Assembly (NCBI GenBank): GCA_029882335.1
Contig: JAOUKW010000047.1
Location: forward strand, 1-15,983
Source: Candidatus Heimdallarchaeota archaeon
Lineage (GTDB): Archaea > Asgardarchaeota > Heimdallarchaeia > Heimdallarchaeales > Kariarchaeaceae
DNA: 15,983 nt
Direction of reading: 5' to 3'
Below are positions 7,360-13,917 of the stretch, piece by piece (position 1 is the stretch's first letter; each line of letters begins with the position of its first letter). A model generated the notes under the pieces. That model ran no database searches, was not told the origin of the DNA, and saw only the letters and a list, made by a program, of their open reading frames with translations. Position numbers and translations under genes: made by a program.

Positions 7360-8112
7360 TTATTTCTTTGATCGAATTAATTGAATTTTATGCTCAATTA
7401 CCAATCGAGTTAAAGACTCAATAGGTTGGGCAGTTAATATCACAGAGGGAGGTCGAGAGTCTCGTCTTAAACGTCCGGAGGAATCTAATTTCTCTTTCCA
7501 ATCAGGTTGTCTTGGCATTGCTAATAAATCATTCCTTGCCTCCAAACAACTCATTTCCATATATTTCTCATAAGCCTCACCAACATCCTTTACTAACCCA
7601 ACAGATACCATGAGATCCAAAAATTCCTGTTGTGAATTCCTATCTTCTTTGGGCAAATCTATTTTATTTACCACCAATATCCAAGGCAAAAGTCCACTGG
7701 TCAATTCTTTCCCTAGCAATTCCATTAATTCAACAAGAGAATTTTTATTATTATCATATTGATCCTTTGTTGGATCAAGCATCACCATTAAACCGTCAGT
7801 CCCTCGTAGAACAACTTTTCTTGTCTCTCGATATCTTTCTTGCCCTGCAACAGAGTATAATGCATACCTCATTAATGGTAATGAAGTACCTTGACCCTTC
7901 GGTAGTTCAAATACAGATTGATCAAAAAGTGCAGTTCTTCCACTAGGATCATCAATTTTTTTCAATTCAGAGTAGACATGTTCTGGATTCTCTACTTTTT
8001 TAAGAATACTATAAATTGATAATAAACTTGTTTTTCCAGCTAAGGATGGACCAAAAACTGTTAATTTAATTGTGGGAATACCCTCTGCATCTCTCCTAAA
8101 AATTGAGCTCAT
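7360..8112 (-). CDS. MglA-like small GTPase
   Basis: A 250-residue Ras-superfamily protein closest in pattern to bacterial and archaeal MglA (polarity GTPase) proteins. The P-loop is GPSLAGKTS (21-29). Switch I contains GRTALFD (58-64), like the RTLFFD of MglA. Switch II is LYSVAGQERYRETRK (85-99): the usual Asp of DxxG is Ser87, as MglA has TVPG. The guanine-specificity motif is NKID (149-152). The stretch between NKID and a putative G5 (TAQP, 227-230) is about 75 residues, longer than usual, and is rich in charged residues. There is no lipidation motif or membrane segment. It probably cycles between GTP and GDP with a Roadblock-type partner; such a protein is encoded at 157-468. It is the first of three minus-strand genes before the ABC exporter, so a role at the membrane is possible but unproven. 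Confidence 0.9.
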   Translation of the reverse strand: MSSIFRRDAEGIPTIKLTVFGPSLAGKTSLLSIYSILKKVENPEHVYSELKKIDDPSGRTALFDQSVFELPKGQGTSLPLMRYALYSVAGQERYRETRKVVLRGTDGLMVMLDPTKDQYDNNKNSLVELMELLGKELTSGLLPWILVVNKIDLPKEDRNSQQEFLDLMVSVGLVKDVGEAYEKYMEMSCLEARNDLLAMPRQPDWKEKLDSSGRLRRDSRPPSVILTAQPIESLTRLVIEHKIQLIRSKK

Positions 8113-8146
8113 TTAAATACCCTACTTAAAATGTAGTGAAAAAAAC

Positions 8147-8195
8147 AAGGTTATTCTGATTGTGATCACTTCAGAATCAAAAAGGCAACCTTTTT
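8147..8195. repeat. Nested palindromes in the GTPase promoter/leader
   Basis: ATTCTGA (8153-8159) and TCAGAAT (8171-8177) are perfect inverted repeats around a self-complementary TGATCA (8163-8168). AAGGTT (8147-8152) and AACCTT (8187-8192) can extend the structure outward with a bulge. A second perfect hairpin, AAAAAGG-CAA-CCTTTTT, sits at 8179-8195. With the TATA box at 8206-8215, minus-strand transcription would start near 8186, inside these elements, so they could be an operator or a leader hairpin. On the plus strand the second hairpin runs into eight T's, like an intrinsic terminator, but no plus-strand gene lies upstream. Confidence 0.6.
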
Positions 8196-8205
8196 TTTGC
8201 CACTA

Positions 8206-8215
8206 TTTTATATAA
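8206..8215 (-). promoter_or_regulatory. TATA box of the GTPase gene
   Basis: Read on the minus strand this is TTATATAAAA, a strong archaeal TATA-like box. The predicted start is near 8186, giving a leader of about 75 nt before the ATG at 8112 that includes the ATTCTGA/TCAGAAT palindrome. Confidence 0.45.
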
Positions 8216-8540
8216 TACCATAATAGATTTATCAAATATAAGGCTTTATGCGATACTTATCTGTCGAGATTTAATTTTTTTTGATTTTTAGCCATATTTG
8301 TACTAGTTTTAAGGCGTTATAACCGATTATAATTGCGTTGTGAAGGGTGAAAATTCAATATGGAATATAAGGGTTATAATCACATATTTTAAGGTTTAAA
8401 AATATGAAAAAACTCATTTTATTACTTTATATGATTAATTAAATAATATTTACTAGCTGAAATAAACAAAATGATTTACGATGACAAAATTATTAAATTA
8501 TCCTTTAAGATAAATAAATCATTTTAAAATGGTTTTGGAC

Positions 8541-8548
8541 ATTTAAAG
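8541..8548 (+). promoter_or_regulatory. TATA box of the nuclease gene (leaderless promoter)
   Basis: ATTTAAAG is centred about 25 nt before the ATG at 8570 and no Shine-Dalgarno sequence precedes that ATG, consistent with a leaderless transcript. Confidence 0.45.
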
Positions 8549-8569
8549 TATGAGAAATGTTGATATTTT

Positions 8570-9241
8570 ATGGTCACCCCAAATTGGATAGAAGACATCG
8601 ATTTAGGTACAAATCCATATTTAAATTTAATTCATAAAATTAGGATAAACTCATTGGATCATTTAACAACAGATGAAATTAGAATTTATGATCAACTTGA
8701 TCCACAAAACACCCTTAAATCATTAATATTATTGTCGCTACAAAAGAACATCCATATTTCAAATATAGTAAAAGAATTAAATTGGAAAGAATTTGAAATT
8801 TTAATTTCAGCGATATTAGAACAATTTGATTGGGACATAACATTAAATTTTAGATTTTTTGGAGAAGGAGCACCTAGAGATAGAAAACGTTATGAAATAG
8901 ACATTTTAGCGAGAAAGGACGATATGATGCTATTAATTGATTGCAAAAGATATAAGATTATAACTAAGAGTATTATTGAAAAAGCAGCTCGTCTACAAAA
9001 AGAAAGAACATATGAGTTATTTGAAATGTTACCTATACTTTATCAATTGCCAGAATTTACAAAAATTACCAGGACAAAAGTAAAAATGTATCCAATTATT
9101 GTGACTTGGAGGGAAAATAACCTGACAAAAAGCGAAGAAATTTGTGTTAGTTCAGCAAACCGATTCGTGGATTTATTAATACAATTTGATACGTACAAAT
9201 ATTCATTTGATTGGTTCTTTTTAAAATGGGAACATTACTAG
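8570..9241 (+). CDS. PD-(D/E)XK superfamily nuclease-like protein
   Basis: The 223-residue protein carries a restriction-endonuclease-like core in its middle. A helix containing WKEFEILISAIL (72-83) supplies a Glu. RYEIDILA (107-114) gives the metal-binding Asp111, and LLIDCKRYK (121-129) gives the Asp124-x-Lys126 pair, with a following helix that contains ARLQKERTYEL (140-150). This is the Mrr/Hjr-like order E...D...DxK. All catalytic positions look intact, so it may cleave DNA. The N-terminal 65 residues are helical and unassigned, and the C-terminus is aromatic-rich. No methyltransferase is nearby, which argues against a classical restriction system; a repair, recombination or defence role is open. 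It lies 101 nt upstream of the coiled-coil/NYN pair in the same orientation. Fold assignment is fairly good, function unknown. Confidence 0.72.
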   Translation: MVTPNWIEDIDLGTNPYLNLIHKIRINSLDHLTTDEIRIYDQLDPQNTLKSLILLSLQKNIHISNIVKELNWKEFEILISAILEQFDWDITLNFRFFGEGAPRDRKRYEIDILARKDDMMLLIDCKRYKIITKSIIEKAARLQKERTYELFEMLPILYQLPEFTKITRTKVKMYPIIVTWRENNLTKSEEICVSSANRFVDLLIQFDTYKYSFDWFFLKWEHY

Positions 9242-9305
9242 ACCCTAGCCGTAGTATGGATTTGATATGAAAATTATCTAAAATTTACAACAAAAAGCAT
9301 AGGCA

Positions 9306-9312
9306 TTATAAA
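9306..9312 (+). promoter_or_regulatory. Candidate TATA box of the coiled-coil/NYN pair
   Basis: TTATAAA lies about 33 nt before the ATG at 9343, giving a predicted leader of under about 10 nt. No Shine-Dalgarno sequence is visible before that ATG. This would allow the pair to be expressed apart from the nuclease gene. Confidence 0.35.
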
Positions 9313-9342
9313 GGAAAATTGCTAAATTAGAATAGCGATAAA

Positions 9343-10764
9343 ATGACTGAGAAAACAGCAAGTGCAGAAGTAACCATAATAAAATCTGCAATAATGAAAT
9401 TCTTGGATACAATGAATAAAAATAGAAGATCAATGGAACAACAAATAAGGGACCTTAGTGAAAGTATTAGATCTGGTTTCTTAGCATCCGGAGCATCTCA
9501 ATTTTCATATCAAGATGTAGATAAATTAAGTCGAAATTATCGAGATGAATTTTTATCATTTTATCGTAATACAATTCACCTAAAGGTTATTTCCACAGCT
9601 TCTTCAGAAGTAAAAACATCAATAGAAGAAGGCTTAATTGATTCAGGAATTGTTCAAAAAGAATGGCTAGATGGATTTAATCAATTACAAGAACAAATTA
9701 CAAAATATACAGAATTATCTGATAAAGCAGACAATCTTCAAGCGCAACTTGCAGGAAGTAAAGCTAATGAATCAGACATTGCTAATTTTCAACAGATTAT
9801 TCAGGAAAAAGATCAATTACTAGAAGAACGTGATCAGGAAATTTTCAATCTCAAAGAAGGATTGATGCGAATGGAAAATCAAGTAGATGCGTTAGGATCA
9901 CAAATGCTTCAAAATCAAATGTCCACAGAAGATCTGCAAGAAGCAATTGCAGATAAAGATGATGAAATTGACAGATTAAGATCGGAGTTACAAAATAAGG
10001 TAGTAGACACTGCAGAAATTGATATGATTAAAGAACAGTTAAATCATGCATTGGATAGAGAAAGACAGCTACAATCACAAGTAGCATCAGCATCTGGAGA
10101 TTTAGTAGATCAATTACAGGATAATTTAGAGAAATCAAGAGATGAAGTTTTAAAAATTAAGAAAGAAATGGTTGCTAAAAATGAAGAACTATACCAACTG
10201 AAACTGGAAACATCAGAGTTTGATGTTAAATTAAAAACACAAAAAGACAGAATTAATCAACTTCAAGCAAGCAATAAATTAATGGAAGAAAGTATTCAAG
10301 AGAAAGATAAAAAATTAGTGCAATTAACAGAAGACGCAACTAAATTACAAGAATTAACTCAAAAATTGACAAAAATTGAAACTGAATATAAGGAAGCACA
10401 AGATAAATTAAATAATTATGAAGGCAAGGTTGCAATATCTCAAGAAGAAAGAGAATCAATGGAAAGAGAAATCAACTCTCTTAAAAAGCAGTTAGAAGGA
10501 AATATCGGCATTATTGATTATTGTAAAGGATTATTATTAAGTGACATTAAATATAGAACTTTATTCTTTTTAACAACAGTTGAATCCGAAATTAAATTGG
10601 AGGAAATTGCCCAAGGAGTTGGAGTACCTCAAGATGTTGTACATAGGGCAGTGATTGAATTAAATGTTCAAAAGCAAGTAGATATTGTCAAAGATGGCAG
10701 ATACATTTATGTAAAATTGAATGAAGTGAGTAAATCTCCATTCTTACTAGAGGTTAATGCCTAA
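9343..10764 (+). CDS. Long coiled-coil protein with C-terminal winged helix
   Basis: A 473-residue soluble protein in three parts. Residues 1-110 form a helical head with basic and aromatic residues (NRRSMEQQIRDL, YRDEFLSFYRNT). Residues about 112-385 are a nearly continuous coiled coil rich in Glu, Lys, Gln and Asp with heptad spacing and few glycines or prolines. Residues about 390-460 look like a winged helix: helices IDYCKGLLLS and YRTLFFLTTV, the helix-turn-helix KLEEIAQGVGVPQDVVHRAVIEL written in two pieces as KLEEIAQGVGVPQ and DVVHRAVIEL (418-440), and a wing KQVDIVKDGRYIYV (444-457). There is no Walker motif, so it is not an SMC ATPase. Its TAA is followed immediately by the ATG of the NYN protein, which strongly suggests the two work together. 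The winged helix may bind nucleic acid or a partner protein. The family is not recognised. Confidence 0.85.
   Translation: MTEKTASAEVTIIKSAIMKFLDTMNKNRRSMEQQIRDLSESIRSGFLASGASQFSYQDVDKLSRNYRDEFLSFYRNTIHLKVISTASSEVKTSIEEGLIDSGIVQKEWLDGFNQLQEQITKYTELSDKADNLQAQLAGSKANESDIANFQQIIQEKDQLLEERDQEIFNLKEGLMRMENQVDALGSQMLQNQMSTEDLQEAIADKDDEIDRLRSELQNKVVDTAEIDMIKEQLNHALDRERQLQSQVASASGDLVDQLQDNLEKSRDEVLKIKKEMVAKNEELYQLKLETSEFDVKLKTQKDRINQLQASNKLMEESIQEKDKKLVQLTEDATKLQELTQKLTKIETEYKEAQDKLNNYEGKVAISQEERESMEREINSLKKQLEGNIGIIDYCKGLLLSDIKYRTLFFLTTVESEIKLEEIAQGVGVPQDVVHRAVIELNVQKQVDIVKDGRYIYVKLNEVSKSPFLLEVNA
10749..10754 (+). promoter_or_regulatory. Shine-Dalgarno AGAGGT of the NYN gene
   Basis: AGAGGT inside the end of the coiled-coil gene lies 10 nt before the ATG at 10765. 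With the TAA-ATG junction this points to coupled translation of the two genes. Confidence 0.6.
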
Positions 10765-11274
10765 ATGAGTGAAAGCATAGATACTAAAGTTCTTGAGTCC
10801 GATTTGGACAAATTCACAGAAACAGGAAGATGGAAGTCTTTAAAGAGTAGATTTAGAAGAGAGAAAAAAATTGTTATTCTAGTTGATGGTCCAAATCTAT
10901 TGAGAAAAGTCGGAAAAAGATCAGTAAAGATAGAAGATGTTGATGAAATTGCCAGTAAACTTGGATCTACAATTGAGAGATATATATTTTTAAATGACCA
11001 AGCAAGCGACAAACTTATACAAGCCATGGTCAATAGTGGCTATAACCCAATTGTTGTCAGAGGAGATATTTATATATCCATGGGAATGAAAACCATGGAA
11101 ATTGCCCACCGCAATAACTGTGATCTTTTTCTATACGGATCAAGAGACGCTAGACTTGGTCCGATGTTGATGAAATTGAGGGAAAAAAATTTTGAAACTG
11201 CAATTGTGGGATTTGATCCTGGGTTTTCAGTGTTGTTACAAAATCAAAGCGATTATGTATTTCAATTAAATTAA
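10765..11274 (+). CDS. NYN (PIN-like) domain protein, archaeal TIGR00288-like
   Basis: A 169-residue protein with a basic N-terminal extension (20-34, WKSLKSRFRREKK) followed by a NYN/LabA-type domain, a PIN-like fold that usually carries RNase activity. Visible elements are VILVDGPNLLRK (37-48) with Asp41 and Asn44, GYNPIVVRGD (92-101), NNCDLFLYGSRDARL (117-131) with Asp120 and Asp128, and the closing FSVLLQNQSDYVFQL (154-168), which matches the archaeal TIGR00288 group. Two positions usually acidic in that group, as I recall it, seem changed: the segment MKTMEIA (108-114) has Lys109 where VDAME-type proteins have Asp, and Arg130 occupies the Asp of the RDADF motif. Activity may therefore be altered or depend on a partner. 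The gene begins right after the stop of the coiled-coil/winged-helix gene, its likely partner. Confidence 0.85.
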   Translation: MSESIDTKVLESDLDKFTETGRWKSLKSRFRREKKIVILVDGPNLLRKVGKRSVKIEDVDEIASKLGSTIERYIFLNDQASDKLIQAMVNSGYNPIVVRGDIYISMGMKTMEIAHRNNCDLFLYGSRDARLGPMLMKLREKNFETAIVGFDPGFSVLLQNQSDYVFQLN

Positions 11275-11355
11275 TCACAAACGTGAATAAACAAATGATT
11301 TTACCAAGATCTTAATTAATCAGAGGAGATAAGGCCAATATAAGAGTTTTTATAT

Positions 11356-11381
11356 TTTGTTACCACTTTTGTGGTAACAAA
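11356..11381. repeat. Perfect 11-bp inverted repeat (hairpin/operator)
   Basis: TTTGTTACCAC (11356-11366) and GTGGTAACAAA (11371-11381) are perfect inverted repeats around a TTTT loop. The element lies 81 nt after the NYN stop and ends 9 nt before a TTTAAATA box (11391-11398) of the next gene. That is the place for an operator bound by a dimeric regulator next to the BRE/TATA. A transcript hairpin at the end of the upstream unit is the alternative. Confidence 0.7.
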
Positions 11382-11390
11382 TAAAATACC

Positions 11391-11398
11391 TTTAAATA
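11391..11398 (+). promoter_or_regulatory. TATA box of the zinc-ribbon membrane protein gene
   Basis: TTTAAATA preceded by TACC lies about 34 nt before the ATG at 11429, predicting a leader of roughly 8-10 nt. A second AT box (TATATAT, around 11408-11413) is too close to fit well. Confidence 0.4.
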
Positions 11399-11428
11399 CA
11401 TAAAAGTATATATGTTATAATAGAAAGA

Positions 11429-12637
11429 ATGAAAACTTCAAAGCAAAATAATCAAGAGATTTCCTTAACTAGTTTCAGTTATAATATTACAAAATGGTCA
11501 GGAAAAACGACATTCTACTTATTTATCATCGGTTTAATAATGATTGCAATTACTGTAAACGATGGTCAACCAATAACTCATGACTATCAATTCAATGAAA
11601 CTGGAAGAATTATTGATACATTCGACACACAAGGACAAAACATCCAAATTAGTTATTTTGTAGTTAATGATCAAAATAGTATAATTCTTGTCGATATTAT
11701 TCTTCTTAATGAATCAGGATATGCAGAAGAAACTATTTTTTCTCATGAAGGTTCACAACATTTTTCAGAAAAATATTTTGGTGAAGGTAGATATCAAGTA
11801 GTTGTTTCAACAACGGAATACACAGAATTTGTCTTTACAAGAAGTACATTTAATTATTCTCTTGTTTTTTTAGTTGCAGTAATTTTTTCCTTATTTGGAA
11901 TTTTTATGTCCATATTCAGTATTAGTTTCATCACTACATTGATAATATTAATAATCAATGCACTTACACCCAAAGATGAGAAAATCAAAACGAAAAATTA
12001 TAATCAATCAATTATGTCAATACCAACTGACAAAAAATCAATACCAGCGAAAAACACCTCTCGACAACCGATAATAAAGATGAGGAATAATTCTCAATCT
12101 TCAATCATGAATTCAAATTCATTTATATTTCAAAAACTTACAAAAAACGATTGGATATTAATTTCCTTTGGGACTTTATTTTTTATATTGAATTTCTTTG
12201 AAAAAGACTCTCCATTTTTTGTAATGAGTTTGATATTATTTGTAGTGACAATTTATTTCGTTACAGAGAGAGAAAAGACAAAAGAAAAGATTATGAATAT
12301 TTTAGAAAGCCAAGGTGAAACAACCCTTCAACAATTAGTGAGCTTCTTGGATAAAAAAGAAAATCATTTAGAGGAAGTAATACAGATACTAATACTTGAT
12401 GATGCACAACCAATATTGTATGATTTTGCCTCTAAAACGCTAAAATTAACAAAGCATATACCGATTCAAACTCAAAATAATGAAATAACTGATAATACTA
12501 CAAGAACAGTGGCAGATCAAAAAGAAAATGTAGATAGTAAAAATCAAATATTAATGAGTAATGACTACTGCACTGGATGTGGTACTCAGTTGATTGCTAA
12601 GATAACCTACTGTTATATTTGCGGATTGAAGCAATAA
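11429..12637 (+). CDS. Membrane protein with putative winged helix and C-terminal zinc ribbon
   Basis: A 402-residue protein of unrecognised family. A membrane helix at about 27-43 is followed by an extracytoplasmic strand-rich domain (about 48-142) with repeated beta-like segments, then a hydrophobic stretch at 144-178 that can hold one or two helices. A polar, Ser/Asn/Lys-rich linker (180-238) leads to two more helices (241-256, 262-278). The remainder should be cytosolic: residues 282-345 (EKIMNILESQGETTLQQLVS onward) resemble a winged-helix unit, then a disordered linker, then a zinc ribbon with Cys381-x2-Cys384 and Cys395-x2-Cys398. This order suggests a sensor that couples an outside domain to a cytosolic nucleic-acid- or protein-binding end, but this is inference. 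It sits alone between its own promoter and the sucCD unit. Confidence 0.8.
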   Translation: MKTSKQNNQEISLTSFSYNITKWSGKTTFYLFIIGLIMIAITVNDGQPITHDYQFNETGRIIDTFDTQGQNIQISYFVVNDQNSIILVDIILLNESGYAEETIFSHEGSQHFSEKYFGEGRYQVVVSTTEYTEFVFTRSTFNYSLVFLVAVIFSLFGIFMSIFSISFITTLIILIINALTPKDEKIKTKNYNQSIMSIPTDKKSIPAKNTSRQPIIKMRNNSQSSIMNSNSFIFQKLTKNDWILISFGTLFFILNFFEKDSPFFVMSLILFVVTIYFVTEREKTKEKIMNILESQGETTLQQLVSFLDKKENHLEEVIQILILDDAQPILYDFASKTLKLTKHIPIQTQNNEITDNTTRTVADQKENVDSKNQILMSNDYCTGCGTQLIAKITYCYICGLKQ

Positions 12638-12742
12638 TATTAACCTCAATATTAATTTATTGTATTCATTTTAAATTACCTAATTGCATTGTCGTAAACA
12701 TCAAGTATTAATCAACTCTAGATCATATTTCTTTCACCATAT

Positions 12743-12749
12743 TTTATAA
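12743..12749 (+). promoter_or_regulatory. TATA box of sucCD (leaderless promoter)
   Basis: TTTATAA is centred 25 nt before the GTG at 12771. No Shine-Dalgarno sequence precedes the GTG, and the ATG at 12762 is followed immediately by TAA. These facts support a leaderless sucC beginning with GTG. Confidence 0.5.
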
Positions 12750-12770
12750 CATATAAAATAGATGTAACTC

Positions 12771-13916
12771 GTGGGACTAATATTAGAATTTGAAGGAAAG
12801 GAACTATTCAAAAAATATAATTTACCTTTATCCAAATCAATTGTCGTTAAATCAGCAGAAGAAGCCAAAAAGGCATCTACAACTCTAGGTTTACCAGTAG
12901 CAGTAAAAGCACAAGTACTATCCGGTGGACGTGGTAAAAGAGGTTTGATCAAAGTAGCAAAAACTCAAGAAGAAGTTATCTCTCACTCAATTGATATATT
13001 ATCCATGGAATCTGATGGTAGAACTGTAACTCATTTGCTAATCGAAGAGGGTGCAGACATCGCGAAAGAAATTTTTATTTCAATGGTCAATGACCCAATG
13101 ACACTAGAAACATTAATTTTGTTCTCCATGGAAGGTGGTGTGGATATTGAGACATTGGCTCACGAAAAACCAGATGCCATTGATAAAATTAGAATTAAAT
13201 TTGATGAAGATTATCACCCGTTTAAGTTTTACCCAATTTTAGCTAATAGAGGTCTAACAGGAAAAAATAAATTAAAAATTGCAGATATCATGTCTATTTT
13301 AGTTAGGATGATGAGAGATGAAGATTTAACTTTAGCAGAGATAAATCCACTAATTATTACTAAATCTGATGAAGTTATTGCTTTAGACGCACGAATTATG
13401 ATAGACGATAATGCAAGCTATAGACACCCTGAAAGAAAGGAATACCTCTCTGAAGAAATGAGATATTCTGATTCAGAGAAGGATGCAAAAGAAAATGGCC
13501 TAGCATATGTTGATCTTGGTGGTTCTATTGGGATGTTATCAGTTGGTGCAGGTCTTGGAATGGCTACTGCTGATTTAATTGAATATTTTGGAGGTTCACC
13601 TAGAAACTTTTTAGATGTGGGAGGTGGAGCATCACCAGCAAAAGTAGAACATGCTTTGAGAATAATGATAAAGGATAAAGGGCTAAAATCAATTTTGATA
13701 AATGCTTTTGGAGGAATTACTCGATTAGATGATGTTGCAAGTGGAATAGTTGCTGCAAGAGATAAATTCGGAATACAAATACCACTTATTATCCGATTAA
13801 TCGGTACAAACCAAAAAGAAGGCTTAGAAATTATTAAAAATGCAGGTCTTCAAGCATTTGAAGATATGGAACCTGCAATAAAAGCCGCAGTAAACGCTGC
13901 AAAAGGAGTTTTATAA
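12771..13916 (+). CDS. sucC: Succinyl-CoA synthetase (ADP/GDP-forming), beta subunit
   Basis: The beta subunit of the TCA-cycle enzyme that interconverts succinyl-CoA and succinate with nucleotide phosphorylation; it supplies the ATP-grasp nucleotide site. The 381 residues match the family length. The N-terminal ATP-grasp shows FEGKELFKKYNLP (7-19) and the phosphate-binding KAQVLSGGRGKRG (46-58); the Mg2+ region LTLAEINPLI lies near 186-195. The C-terminal half, which contacts the alpha subunit, has YVDLGGSIGM, GAGLGMATAD, FLDVGGGASP and AFGGITRLDDVASGIV in the usual order. It starts with GTG at 12771, since no in-frame ATG lies near and the conserved N-terminus begins there. sucD follows after one nucleotide. 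ATP versus GTP preference cannot be told. Identification is firm. Confidence 0.96.
   Translation: MGLILEFEGKELFKKYNLPLSKSIVVKSAEEAKKASTTLGLPVAVKAQVLSGGRGKRGLIKVAKTQEEVISHSIDILSMESDGRTVTHLLIEEGADIAKEIFISMVNDPMTLETLILFSMEGGVDIETLAHEKPDAIDKIRIKFDEDYHPFKFYPILANRGLTGKNKLKIADIMSILVRMMRDEDLTLAEINPLIITKSDEVIALDARIMIDDNASYRHPERKEYLSEEMRYSDSEKDAKENGLAYVDLGGSIGMLSVGAGLGMATADLIEYFGGSPRNFLDVGGGASPAKVEHALRIMIKDKGLKSILINAFGGITRLDDVASGIVAARDKFGIQIPLIIRLIGTNQKEGLEIIKNAGLQAFEDMEPAIKAAVNAAKGVL
13905..13908 (+). promoter_or_regulatory. Shine-Dalgarno GGAG of sucD
   Basis: GGAG in the end of sucC lies 9 nt before the sucD ATG at 13918, in contrast to the leaderless-looking sucC start. Confidence 0.5.
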
Positions 13917-13917
13917 A

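Larger units (their letters stand above)
8113..8569. other. 457-nt divergent intergenic region
   Basis: No gene is recognised here on either strand; only tiny open frames exist. It separates the minus-strand GTPase from the plus-strand nuclease gene and so must hold both promoters. It contains nested palindromes at 8147-8195, a strong minus-strand TATA box at 8206-8215, a group of repeated TTATAA, TTATAACC/GGTTATAA and TTTTAAGG words at 8307-8394, and the plus-strand TATA box at 8541-8548. No tRNA or known structured RNA was recognised. Confidence 0.6.

Noticed and set aside
7632..7946. 104-codon plus-strand open frame antisense to the GTPase gene
   Set aside because: It lies wholly inside a clearly identified GTPase; its composition is that expected of an antisense shadow and no motif is present.
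8179..8198. Intrinsic terminator on the plus strand (AAAAAGG-CAA-CCTTTTTTTT)
   Set aside because: The shape fits, but there is no plus-strand gene upstream; the hairpin is better read as part of the minus-strand GTPase promoter/leader.
8404..8442. Twelve-codon ATG frame (MKKLILLLYMIN) in the divergent intergenic region
   Set aside because: Too short and without a ribosome-binding site; resembles a chance hydrophobic peptide. A leader peptide cannot be excluded but there is nothing to support it.
8113..8569. CRISPR array, tRNA or insertion-sequence remnant
   Set aside because: Repeated words here are only 6-8 nt and irregularly spaced, with no tRNA cloverleaf, transposase or terminal repeats seen here or elsewhere in the window.
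12632..12664. Imperfect CAATAA...TTATTG inverted repeat after the zinc-ribbon protein gene
   Set aside because: Made only of A/T-rich words with poor pairing; expected by chance in this composition.
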